Positions 26,207 through 34,748 of a stretch of DNA of 64,000 bases are shown here, in pieces. Numbering within the stretch: the first letter of the stretch is position 1; each line of letters starts with the position of its first letter. Origin of the DNA: UBA8437 sp964646205 (GTDB lineage Bacteria; Planctomycetota; Planctomycetia; Planctomycetales; Planctomycetaceae); NCBI GenBank assembly GCA_964646205.1, contig CAZYAZ010000023.1, positions 1 to 64,000 of the forward strand, in the 5' to 3' direction. Made by a program: the position numbers and the translations under genes. The notes under the pieces are model-generated. The model made no database searches, was not told where the DNA came from, and was given only the letters and a program-made list of their open reading frames with translations.

Positions 26207-26830
26207 TTATCGGCCGCCAGGACGTCCTCCACCCCCGGGAGGTCCTCCACCCCCGGGAGGTCCTCCACCCCCGAGAGGTCCTCCACCGCCTGGGCCGCCG
26301 CCTGGAGCGGTCGAGGGGTTCTGCTGCATCATGGATCTTGCGGTGCCCGGGTGGTTCACCATGGCACCTTTGCCGAGGGCGGCCTGGATCTTCTTCGCGC
26401 CAGCGTTGGAAATTCCCGTCTGCATCAGTTGGACTTGTGTGAGGTTTTTGAGCCCCGACATTGTTGCCACACTCTTGTCGGTCACCTGGGGGCAATTCAT
26501 CAACATCAGAGAGGTGAGTTTGGGTGTCTTGCCGAGATTGGCCAGCAGGGCATCGTTGGCGCCACCGTTTTGGAAAGCGACTTGCGAAACGTGGGACTCC
26601 TCATCGAGCATGACCATGGCACCAGCACCCTTGAGAGCCTCTGCGGCACTCTTTTCTGCCGGGTCAGCGATCGTGGTCAGGTCCATGTGGTTGCCCATCG
26701 CTTCGTCGTCTTTGACCTTTTCGGTTTCGACGCTCGTTCCGGGGTCGCTACAGCCGATAAGTGCCGTCAAAAACAACAGGCTGGCGGCCAGGAGTCCGCG
26801 ACTCAGGCGGAGCAGGTGACGTGTGTACAT
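26207..26830 (-). CDS. lipoprotein with leucine-rich-repeat-like segment and Gly/Pro tail
   Basis: The 207-residue product has a signal peptide with lipobox LIGC (near residue 27). A helical/leucine-rich part follows, with LRR-like units LTSLMLMNCPQVTDKSVATM and LTQVQLMQTGISNAGAKKI. The last 35 residues are a low-complexity GGGGPPGG tail encoded by 18-base tandem repeats. LRR segments usually bind proteins; no enzyme motif is seen. It converges with the FG-GAP lipoprotein gene. Its nearest upstream gene on the same strand is an FG-GAP gene 222 bases away with the opposite order, so it is probably a single-gene unit. Confidence 0.8.
   Translation of the reverse strand: MYTRHLLRLSRGLLAASLLFLTALIGCSDPGTSVETEKVKDDEAMGNHMDLTTIADPAEKSAAEALKGAGAMVMLDEESHVSQVAFQNGGANDALLANLGKTPKLTSLMLMNCPQVTDKSVATMSGLKNLTQVQLMQTGISNAGAKKIQAALGKGAMVNHPGTARSMMQQNPSTAPGGGPGGGGPLGGGGPPGGGGPPGGGGRPGGR
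26224..26277. repeat. 18-base tandem repeats coding the GGGGPPGG tail
   Basis: Three consecutive 18-base units starting GTCCTCCACCCCCGGGAG, the third with one change, followed by a degenerate fourth. They code for Pro-Pro-Gly-Gly-Gly-Gly steps in the lipoprotein at 26207-26830, and could vary in number by slippage. Confidence 0.85.
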
Positions 26831-27051
26831 GGTCAGTCCTTCGTGAGTGAATTGGAGGAAGGGTGGTAGTGCAGGGCGCCGATTGGCGTGTCCGTTGCGT
26901 GAATGTTCAACAGCGGTAGGCAGTAATTCTTGCGAGGCACCAGTCGCCAGTATGATCGTCTCGAATCATCGATGCAACGACAAGCCTCTGCAGCGATTGG
27001 AACCTGTTCTCGTCGATGCTTCCGTTGTTGTAGAGACAGTGGTAACGAGGG

Positions 27052-28980
27052 TTATTCCTGATGTTTTGGGTTCAGGCTGGCCGTTTCGGATGTTCCTTCG
27101 CCGCGAACCAGTCTGATCTCGCGATCAGTGGATCCACCACCAAAGTGCTCCCATTCCAGCGACCCATCAGGCCAGCGGACTTCAATTCGATCATAGTCAG
27201 TCATGTTCAGTCCGACGTGTATCCGCGGGTCGTGGCTGGCAAGAAAACTGCTGGCTGGATTGAGAATTCGATGGAATCGTCTGTCGCCGGCGACAACGAT
27301 CAACTCGGCTCCGTAAGCATCCCTGCGGTGTTCCGGGAGCAGGAGTTTGATCCGCAACCAGTGTCCCGTCTTGGGGACATCGTTGCGATAGAGTCGGGCC
27401 CTTCCTCCGGTCGTTGTGACCAGCAGGTCGAGGTCTCCATCGTTGTCGATGTCACCATAGATCAGGCCTCGGCCTGAATTTGGGGTTCGAGAAAAATCTC
27501 CGGCCAACGGAGTTTTTTCGACGAAACTGTTTTTTCCAGTGTTGAAATAGACCTGGTTTCGGTCGACGTAATTGGCCCAATAGGCCACCGGGTCGGCAAC
27601 GGTGGCCTTACCGGATTCGGTCAATGCTTCCAGGTCAATCACGTCTCCCTGCCTGTCCGAGTCGCTGTTGCGCCATTGACAGGGCAGGGCCAGGCCGTTG
27701 ACCAGTGGGATGTCGAGGAACCCATCGTGGTCGAGGTCAATGAATGCCACTCCCCAGCCGGTGTGGCGGCGACTGGGCAGTCCGAGTTGCCATTGTTCGG
27801 TCGCGTCCCGGAACTGGCCGCCGTCGTTGATGTAGAGGGTGTTGGTTTCATCGGTGAAGTGGGTGGAGAGCAGGTCGGGGTCGCCGTCGGAGTCCACGTC
27901 CCCGATGGCGAGTCCCATGCTGGCCTCGCCACGACCCAGAAAGTTGTAGGCCGACCCGGTCTGCAGTCCCAGGTCCTGGAAAGAACCATCTTTCTGGTTG
28001 ATCCAGAGCCTGTTGGGGTACATGTCGTTGGCCACGTAAAAGTCGGGCCATCCATCCTGATTGAAGTCGGCGGGTACCACGCAGAAGCCGGTGCCCTTGC
28101 TGCGGTCGGCATCAATCCCAGCCGTCGTGGTGACGTCACGAAAACGTACCACACCATCCTCGCCGGGGCCCTCGTTGTGAAACAGGACGTCAGTGGAAGG
28201 GTTGAATTCCAGTGGCGAGCAGTACCCAACGTGTCCGCCACCGTAATCACAGGCCCGTTTGTGTTCATCGAACGCCTCGGCCCCATACTGGGTGATGAAC
28301 AAATCCAGTCGTCCGTCGCGGTCGTAGTCGCAAAATGCGGCCGAATTGGCCCAGCCGGTGCTGGTCAGTTTCGAGACCTCGGTCACGTCCTGAAAGTGTC
28401 CTTTGCCATCATTGAGATACAGGCGGTCGCGGCCATAATTGGTCACCAGCACGTCGGGGTCGCCATCGTTGTCGACGTCTCCGACAGCACAACTGATCCC
28501 ATAATTGGAGTCGCCAAGGCCGGATTCGGCGGTTGCATCGGTGAACCGGCCGTTGGCCTCCTGGCGGTAGAGCCTGTTCTCGGTTCGTAGAGTCTTGGGG
28601 AGTTGACCGACCGCCTGGGGCGAACGGCCGCTGTTGACGAGGTAAATGTCCAGGTCACCGTCGCCATCGAAGTCGAACATGGCACCGCCGGATCCGTTGA
28701 TTTCCGGCAGGAAGTACGTGCCGAGCGGCCCGACGGCTCGTTGGAAGTCGAGTCCCACCTGATCGCTGATGTCTACGAACATTCCCTGGGCGTTGTCCCT
28801 GGGCGCGGTGACCCAGTCGCCGGGGCCACAATTGCGAGTCTGGTCGGTTGCACCGATCTTTGGCACCGATGGGGAGCCGTCGTTGCCACCACATCCGGTC
28901 AGTGCCAGGACAACCCCGGCGGTCACGGCGAGAGCCATGCAACGGTCAAGCGGGGCTGGGAATGGCGAGGTGAAGGTCAT
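27052..28980 (-). CDS. FG-GAP/ASPIC (CRTAC1-type) lipoprotein, tandem copy B
   Basis: I chose ATG 28980, which overlaps the upstream copy by four bases (ATGA). The 642-residue protein has a lipoprotein signal with LTGC near residue 27, an N-terminal CGPGDWVTAPRDN block, FG-GAP repeats (DFDGDGDLDI, DVDNDGDPDV, DYDRDGRLDL, DFNQDGWPDF, DVDSDGDPDL, DLDHDGFLDI, DIDNDGDLDL) and a C-terminal ASPIC-like region (AYGAELIVVAGDRRFHR, ASSFLASHDPRIHVGL, IEVRWPDGSLEWE). A Cys pair in CDYGGGHVGYCSP may form a disulfide. It is paralogous throughout to the gene at 28977-30974. It is probably at the cell surface or in the periplasm. Confidence 0.92.
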   Translation of the reverse strand: MTFTSPFPAPLDRCMALAVTAGVVLALTGCGGNDGSPSVPKIGATDQTRNCGPGDWVTAPRDNAQGMFVDISDQVGLDFQRAVGPLGTYFLPEINGSGGAMFDFDGDGDLDIYLVNSGRSPQAVGQLPKTLRTENRLYRQEANGRFTDATAESGLGDSNYGISCAVGDVDNDGDPDVLVTNYGRDRLYLNDGKGHFQDVTEVSKLTSTGWANSAAFCDYDRDGRLDLFITQYGAEAFDEHKRACDYGGGHVGYCSPLEFNPSTDVLFHNEGPGEDGVVRFRDVTTTAGIDADRSKGTGFCVVPADFNQDGWPDFYVANDMYPNRLWINQKDGSFQDLGLQTGSAYNFLGRGEASMGLAIGDVDSDGDPDLLSTHFTDETNTLYINDGGQFRDATEQWQLGLPSRRHTGWGVAFIDLDHDGFLDIPLVNGLALPCQWRNSDSDRQGDVIDLEALTESGKATVADPVAYWANYVDRNQVYFNTGKNSFVEKTPLAGDFSRTPNSGRGLIYGDIDNDGDLDLLVTTTGGRARLYRNDVPKTGHWLRIKLLLPEHRRDAYGAELIVVAGDRRFHRILNPASSFLASHDPRIHVGLNMTDYDRIEVRWPDGSLEWEHFGGGSTDREIRLVRGEGTSETASLNPKHQE

Positions 28981-30974
28981 CGGTTGACTCCGGAAACTCC
29001 GGGGGGAGCGTCTGGTTGGGTGTTGGGCTGGGAGGGGACTGGCGGGGGGGCCTTGGCCGTGGTTCCCTCTCCCCGGACCAGTGACAGTCGCCGGTCGGTG
29101 TCGCCGCCGTCGAAGGTCTCCCAATTTTGGGGGCCGTCAGGCCATCGCACCTGGATGTGATCGAATTGCTTCGCTTTCAGGCCCACGTGGACACGAGGGT
29201 CGTGGCTGGCCAAGTAACTGCCGGCCGAGTTGACGATCCTGTGGTGGCGTCGTTCGCCCTCGACGATGACGACCTCGGCACCGTAGGCGTCGCGTTGGTG
29301 TCTCGGATCGGTGACACGCAACAGCAGCCAGTGGCCGATCTTGCGGACGTCATTTCGGAAGAGCCTCGCGCGACCGTTCAAGTCGGTGACAAGGAGGTCA
29401 ACGTCACCGTCGTTGTCGATGTCGCCATGGATCAACGCTCGTCCCGATGCGGGGGTGCGGCTGAAGTCGCCTCCCTGGTCGGTGCGTTCAACAAAGCTGC
29501 TTTTTCCGGTGTTGAAATAGAGTTGATTGCGGTCGTGGTACCTCGCCCAGTGGGTTTTTGGGCTGGCGATCAACGTTTTGCCTGTTCGCGTGAGTTGGTC
29601 GATGGTGATGACCCCGGTGGGGGGATTGTGTTCGTTGATGTCGTGCCGTTGTTTGCAGGGAATTACGAGTCCGTTGACCAGGGGGATGTCCAGAAAACCG
29701 TCGTGGTCCAGGTCAATCAGAGCGACACCCCACCCGGTGTGTCGTCGGCTGGTGTCTGCGAGCTTCCATTTGTGTGTCAGGTCGTGAAACTGGCCGGAGT
29801 CGTTGATATACAGGGTGTTCGTCTCGTCGGTCATGTGCGTGGCCAGCAGGTCCGGGTCTCCGTCGGAGTCCACGTCACCGATGGCCAGTCCCATGCTGGC
29901 CTCGTGGAGGCCATGTCGGTTGAAGGCGGCGCCTGTTTTGGGGCCGACATCTCTGAAGGTCCCGTCCTTCTGGTTGATCCAGAGCCTGTTGGGGTACATG
30001 TCGTTGGCCACGTAAAAGTCCGGCCAACCATCCGCATTCAGGTCGGCGGGGATCACGCAGTATCCGGTACCTTTCCCATTGTGCCAGTGGAGTTCTGCGG
30101 CGGTTGTGACGTCGCGAAACCGGACGACGCCGTCAGGACCGGGACCGTCGTTGTGGAACAAGCGGTCGGTAGACGGAGCGTAGTAGGCCGATGAGCAGTA
30201 TCCGGGTTGCCCATTCCCGTAGTTGCAGGTGTGGTCGTGGGTGAGTGGGTCTTTCTCGCCATACTGAGTGATGAACAGGTCGAGTCGCCCGTCGCGATCG
30301 TAGTCGCAGAATGCCGCGGAACAGCCCCACCCGGAACTGGTCAGGCCCGCGGTCCGGGTCACGTCCTTGAAATGCCCCTGGCCGTCGTTGAGGAACAATC
30401 GGTCGGGGCCATAATTGGTCACGACGATGTCGAGGTCACCGTCGTTGTCGACATCGCCTGCGGCACAGCCAACTCCGTACCCGGTGTCTCCCAGTCCGGC
30501 GGTGGCAGTGACGTCCGAGAACGTTCCGTCTGCCTGTTGGCGGTACAGGCAGTTTGCCGTATTGACTGATGCGGAAAAGTCACCCACCGCGTGGGGCGAG
30601 CGGCCGCTGTTGACGAGGTAAATGTCCAGGTCGCCGTCTCCGTCATAGTCGAACATGGCTCCGCCAGAGCCATTGATTTCCGGGAGAAAATAGGTTCCCG
30701 GAGGCCCGACGGCACGGTGGAAATCGAGGCCTGACTGGCTGGTGATATCAACGAACATCCCCCCCCCGGATGGTTCTGTTGTGTCGTTCCATTCGCCGGG
30801 TCCGCACTCGGTTGTCACTCCGGTGGACTTGACCAGGCGGATCTGAAAGTCGTCGTCGCGCCCGGTTCCACAGCCTCCCGGGCTCGTCACCGATGCGAGC
30901 CCGAGTCCGACGATCATTGTTGTCGTCAGGGCAAAGGCCAGGCGTGAGAAGGTGTGGGGGCGAGTCGTCATCAC
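28977..30974 (-). CDS. FG-GAP/ASPIC (CRTAC1-type) exported protein, tandem copy A
   Basis: The 665-residue product (GTG 30974, or ATG 30971) has a signal peptide with a possible lipobox ending in GGC near residue 36. FG-GAP repeats include DYDGDGDLDI, DVDNDGDLDI, DYDRDGRLDL, DLNADGWPDF, DVDSDGDPDL, DLDHDGFLDI and DIDNDGDVDL, and the ASPIC-like end has AYGAEVVIVEGERRHHR and AGSYLASHDPRVHVGL. The Cys pair CNYGNGQPGYCSS matches that of copy B, and blocks such as RAVGPPGTYFLPEINGSGGAM are nearly identical in both, so this is a tandem duplication. It overlaps both neighbours (YfhO-type gene upstream, copy B downstream), giving a three-gene operon. Confidence 0.92.
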   Translation of the reverse strand: MMTTRPHTFSRLAFALTTTMIVGLGLASVTSPGGCGTGRDDDFQIRLVKSTGVTTECGPGEWNDTTEPSGGGMFVDITSQSGLDFHRAVGPPGTYFLPEINGSGGAMFDYDGDGDLDIYLVNSGRSPHAVGDFSASVNTANCLYRQQADGTFSDVTATAGLGDTGYGVGCAAGDVDNDGDLDIVVTNYGPDRLFLNDGQGHFKDVTRTAGLTSSGWGCSAAFCDYDRDGRLDLFITQYGEKDPLTHDHTCNYGNGQPGYCSSAYYAPSTDRLFHNDGPGPDGVVRFRDVTTAAELHWHNGKGTGYCVIPADLNADGWPDFYVANDMYPNRLWINQKDGTFRDVGPKTGAAFNRHGLHEASMGLAIGDVDSDGDPDLLATHMTDETNTLYINDSGQFHDLTHKWKLADTSRRHTGWGVALIDLDHDGFLDIPLVNGLVIPCKQRHDINEHNPPTGVITIDQLTRTGKTLIASPKTHWARYHDRNQLYFNTGKSSFVERTDQGGDFSRTPASGRALIHGDIDNDGDVDLLVTDLNGRARLFRNDVRKIGHWLLLRVTDPRHQRDAYGAEVVIVEGERRHHRIVNSAGSYLASHDPRVHVGLKAKQFDHIQVRWPDGPQNWETFDGGDTDRRLSLVRGEGTTAKAPPPVPSQPNTQPDAPPGVSGVNR

Positions 30975-33493
30975 CGGGTCCGGTGGGGCTCGGGCGGATG
31001 TTGTCCTCCCGATTGTAACTCAGGAGTGTCACGCGAGTGAATGGGTTCTCCCTTGTCTTGTCGCGTCCACCAGTGGAATCCCACAAGAACAACCCAGGCG
31101 ACGATGGCTCCAAGGGATATGGATCTTCCAAGCCGGGAGGAAGCGGGTGCGAATTTGAATTGGACAGTCCAGTCCCCGGCCCGGGGGATCCGCACCATCC
31201 GCCATTGTCCCCAGGCGGTTTCGATCCGGGCGGGTGTTGGGTTTGCGCCGTTCAGTGCCCGGGAAACGGTCCAGCCCGGATAGGCCTGGTCGGTGAGTAC
31301 GACGATGCCGGGCTCGTCGCAATGAAATGACAATCCGATCCGTTCCCCGTGGTCGGACGAGATCGTGACTGGCTGTGGGGCCGCGGTGTCGCGGCGGATC
31401 GGGGCGAGTTGTCTTTCGAGTGACGGGTCGGTTCCCGGTTCAGGTGCGGATGGGTCGAAAGGAATAAACCAGCCGCGGGCGGCGGTCAGCTTGGGGGCCA
31501 GAGCCCATGTGGTGTACTGGGCGGCGTTGGGGATGCTTGCCAGGAGTGGGCCGTGCCGAAGTCGGACGAGGTGCGAGTCTTCTATTGGACCCGTTGATCG
31601 TAGCGTCTGGGTGGGTTGTGGTTGCGGCGAAAATGGGGCGACGACCAGGTGTCGCGAACCGGTCCATTTCATCAGGGCCAGGTCACTTTCGGACAATCGT
31701 GAAGGGCGTTGGGCCAGGTGGACGCCGAGTGTGTCCCTTCGCGAGGGGGACGGAACAGGCCACCAGTCTGTGGGCCAGTCGTAACCTGTGAGGGACCCTG
31801 CATGTTTTCTGTTTTGCCAGGCAAGGGTGGTGTCGGGGATCGAGTGATTGTCGAACGATGCCAGTCCGACGGTCATGGGCAGTCGTCCCAGTGGGCCGAC
31901 CACCCGGGTGCCGGGTGATCGTGCCAGACGTTTCAACAGGGGGCTGGACCGGCCGGGAGCGTAGGATTCCCACGTGAAACCGATGGGGCGGAGCAATGTC
32001 CCGGTGGCACCCAGGTCCAGAGCAACCAACAGGAGCACCCATCCGGGCCGTGTCCGGAGAGTCCTGGTCGGCCAGCCGGCAAGGCCCAGGAATGCGATCG
32101 TGGCGAGAGCGAGTACTGGTGGGGCCAGTCCTGTGGCCAACAGACGGGCAAGTTCGGTTGCGGGGGTCAGTGGACGTGTCGCGAGGTCGTCGGGAGTGTA
32201 ACCTGCGCGAATCAGTGTGGCGTGTGCGGCTTGGCCGGGGCGTTGGTAAAACGCTTCAGTGTTGGATGCTGTCGAGACGAGAGCCCAGGTTGTGACAACC
32301 AGCGTCAGTGTGGTTGAAAGGCTGAAAATCCGACACCAGTGGGCCAGCCGGGGCGAGTCGAGTTGTTCGAGGCCGCGTCCGGCGAGTAAAGACCACCAGA
32401 GTCCGGCCACGACACTCCACCGTCCGGGAGATGAAAACCATGAGAAACCTGGGAGTCGGTCGGAAAGCTCGAAGAGCGGGGTGTGGCGGCCGAGGCTCAA
32501 TACGAGAGCCAGGAACAACAGTCCGCCCCACAATCGGATTCGATGATCGGTTTTCCAGGTCGAAAGCCCCAGGAGCGTCAACCCGATCGTGATCAGGCCG
32601 ACGTACCCAAGGGTTTCGGTGGGAGATGCCTGCCACGGGCTCCAGGATGACGCCAGCCATAGTGGGTCGGCATGCACGAGGGTCGGGGCCAGGTGCCCGG
32701 CTACGAGGTGCCAGGGGGGCGTGGAATGTGAGCCTCGGAAAACGTCGTTGCGGCCTCGCGTGTCGCCGATTTGAGCGAGTTCGGCCGATGGGATCAGTTG
32801 GGCGGCTGACAGTGTGGCAGCGAAGAGCACCGCGATGGCTGTGCCGCCGATTCGAGTGACTGCGGTGGGCCAGGCCGACCGGGTCACCCAGAGATGACCG
32901 ACAGACAACGCGGCCAGGGTCACCGTGGTCATGAAGGCGAGTTGGAAGTGGCCAGCAGTGAACTGGAATGCGAGGACGGCACTGAGCCCCAGAAGTGACC
33001 GCGGCGATCCGGTTTCGAGCCATCGCCAGGCTGCCCAGGTCGCCAGTGGGAGCCAGCAGGCAGTCGAGGCGGCCCAGCCAAGATCGGCGTGGGTCATGAA
33101 AAATCCCTGGCCCGCGAAAACGACGCCGGCCAGGAGGCTGGCCCATTGTCCCATGCCAAATCCACGGGCACACAAACGGCCGAAGACTGCAGCCGCGAGA
33201 ATGTGGAGGACCAGGAGCAGGGTCCACGCCTGGGCCGGATCCAGCAGGCGATACGCGATTTGGTTGGGAAGGTAGTACGGGGCAATTTCGGAAAGGGCCA
33301 GGGCAGGTGTGCCAATGCCATCCAGCGAATTCCATTCAGGTATACGTCCCTCGCGAAGTCCGTCAGCCAACCATCCCACAAGTGGGAGGGCGTGTGTGTC
33401 GACGACGGGGCTGGTGGCCCGCGCACCCAGGCTCGCCGGCCAAAACCAGGCCAGGACGATCGGCAGCAAAAGCCAGGCGGAGGGGCGTTTCAA
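30971..33493 (-). CDS. YfhO-type multi-pass membrane protein
   Basis: The 840-residue protein has about a dozen predicted membrane helices over residues 5-480 and a C-terminal soluble beta-domain before a final helix. The N-terminus carries the pattern of YfhO/GT-C-like proteins: ALPLVGWLADGLREGRIPEWN, then GIGTPALA and PYYLPNQIAYRLLDP, and the end has FHCDEPGIVVLTDQAYPGW. YfhO family members are linked to glycosyl modification of surface polymers or proteins. The start is TTG 33493 with AAGGAG five bases upstream. It is coupled by a short overlap to two FG-GAP/ASPIC genes, so it may glycosylate or help deliver them; that is inference. Confidence 0.85.
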   Translation of the reverse strand: MKRPSAWLLLPIVLAWFWPASLGARATSPVVDTHALPLVGWLADGLREGRIPEWNSLDGIGTPALALSEIAPYYLPNQIAYRLLDPAQAWTLLLVLHILAAAVFGRLCARGFGMGQWASLLAGVVFAGQGFFMTHADLGWAASTACWLPLATWAAWRWLETGSPRSLLGLSAVLAFQFTAGHFQLAFMTTVTLAALSVGHLWVTRSAWPTAVTRIGGTAIAVLFAATLSAAQLIPSAELAQIGDTRGRNDVFRGSHSTPPWHLVAGHLAPTLVHADPLWLASSWSPWQASPTETLGYVGLITIGLTLLGLSTWKTDHRIRLWGGLLFLALVLSLGRHTPLFELSDRLPGFSWFSSPGRWSVVAGLWWSLLAGRGLEQLDSPRLAHWCRIFSLSTTLTLVVTTWALVSTASNTEAFYQRPGQAAHATLIRAGYTPDDLATRPLTPATELARLLATGLAPPVLALATIAFLGLAGWPTRTLRTRPGWVLLLVALDLGATGTLLRPIGFTWESYAPGRSSPLLKRLARSPGTRVVGPLGRLPMTVGLASFDNHSIPDTTLAWQNRKHAGSLTGYDWPTDWWPVPSPSRRDTLGVHLAQRPSRLSESDLALMKWTGSRHLVVAPFSPQPQPTQTLRSTGPIEDSHLVRLRHGPLLASIPNAAQYTTWALAPKLTAARGWFIPFDPSAPEPGTDPSLERQLAPIRRDTAAPQPVTISSDHGERIGLSFHCDEPGIVVLTDQAYPGWTVSRALNGANPTPARIETAWGQWRMVRIPRAGDWTVQFKFAPASSRLGRSISLGAIVAWVVLVGFHWWTRQDKGEPIHSRDTPELQSGGQHPPEPHRTR

Positions 33494-33740
33494 CGAGGCT
33501 CCTTGCGTGGAGCTTTGTCTCTGGCGGGTGCCGGTCCGCTGCCGGCTTGTGCATCAGGGAGAAACATGGACATGCGAGCAACCGGTTGGGGTGAGCGGAA
33601 ATGGTGGTCGGGCCGGCCCGGGACAGGGGGATGTTCGCCATCCTACTCGTCGGGTTTCCGTGGAAACAACCGGGGTTGTCCCCCGGGGGCCTCGTGGGGG
33701 ATAGTCTAGACCCGGTTCCTTTGTTTCGGTTGATATCTCG

Positions 33741-34748
33741 GTGAGTACAACTGCAAGCCCACGGGTTCGACTTGCGTACCGCCTGTTGCAGTTGGGCGTG
33801 TGTGGCGGTTTGGTTGCGGCACTGGCACTGTCCGTCGTGCTGAAGGTGCAACCTGTTCGCGAGTTGTTTCATCCGTGGTTGACAATTTACGTGAAAGAGC
33901 CAGGTCACGAACACTCGGGCCACTTTTACCTGTACGACCCGACACTGGGGTGGCGAAACGTTCCCAACTGGGCCGCCACAACCCGGGGGCGTCCGCTGAC
34001 AATAAACAGCCAGGGGCTGCGCGATCGGGAATACGCCTACGCGAAACCGGCCGGCACCGGCCGGATTCTGGTGCTTGGGGATTCCTTCACCTGGGGGTAT
34101 GGCGTCTCGGACGCAGACATTTTCACCGAGGTGTTGGAACGGCGGTTGGCCTCGCATGACCGGGCGTGGCAGGTCCTCAATACGGGTGTCTCGGGCTGGG
34201 GAACTGATCAACAGTTCCTGTTCTTCCGGGAGGAGGGAGCGCGATACCAACCGGATGTCGTTGTTCTGGCGTGTTACCTTTTGAATGATCCAAGAGAAGT
34301 GGGGGTTTCGGACGTATACGGGTTGTCAAAACCGGTTTTCCTGGACAAGGAGCTGACCCTCGGAAATGTTCCGGTCCCGCTTCCCTCTCGAGCCAAAACC
34401 GGGCTGAAATCGTCAGTGGAGGGGTTTGAGCTGATGGTGCGGTTGATCGACGCAATCCATCAAGAATGCGAAAAGAGGAATTGTCGACTGCTCGTGATGA
34501 AGTTCCGTACGTTTGCCGATCCAACAGTCGGGGGGCTGGAAGAACTGGACGGGTTATTTGAGGCAGAGTTTGCCCGTTTGCGGAAGCGGATCGGTTACCT
34601 GGATCTCGACGAGGAGTTTCGAAAACGAAAAATCGAAACAAAATACCTGGTGGCCGGAAACGAGGACAACCATTGGAACGACTTCGGACATCAGCAGGTC
34701 GCCGCGATTCTGGGCGAGTTTCTGGAACAGCAGGGATGGCTCAAATAG
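33741..34748 (+). CDS. membrane-anchored SGNH/GDSL-type hydrolase
   Basis: The 335-residue product (GTG 33741) has an N-terminal membrane helix (residues about 12-36). The SGNH motifs are visible: block I VLGDSFTWGYGV with the nucleophile Ser, the block II Gly in NTGVSGWGTDQQ, the Asn of CYLLNDP (block III) and the C-terminal block V NHWNDFGHQQVA supplying Asp/His. Such enzymes deacylate or acylate sugars and lipids at the envelope. The substrate is unknown. It is the first gene of a plus-strand operon with two octaheme cytochromes, overlapping the next gene. Confidence 0.85.
   Translation: MSTTASPRVRLAYRLLQLGVCGGLVAALALSVVLKVQPVRELFHPWLTIYVKEPGHEHSGHFYLYDPTLGWRNVPNWAATTRGRPLTINSQGLRDREYAYAKPAGTGRILVLGDSFTWGYGVSDADIFTEVLERRLASHDRAWQVLNTGVSGWGTDQQFLFFREEGARYQPDVVVLACYLLNDPREVGVSDVYGLSKPVFLDKELTLGNVPVPLPSRAKTGLKSSVEGFELMVRLIDAIHQECEKRNCRLLVMKFRTFADPTVGGLEELDGLFEAEFARLRKRIGYLDLDEEFRKRKIETKYLVAGNEDNHWNDFGHQQVAAILGEFLEQQGWLK

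Noticed and set aside
26004..26819. Plus-strand frame of 271 codons across the end of the FG-GAP gene and the lipoprotein gene
   Set aside because: The lipoprotein signal and LRR-like units on the minus strand are convincing; this frame is their complement.
29127..30194. Long plus-strand frame opposite the FG-GAP copy A, and a similar one at 27676-28590
   Set aside because: Both mirror the repeat-rich FG-GAP genes and have no start signal or domain.
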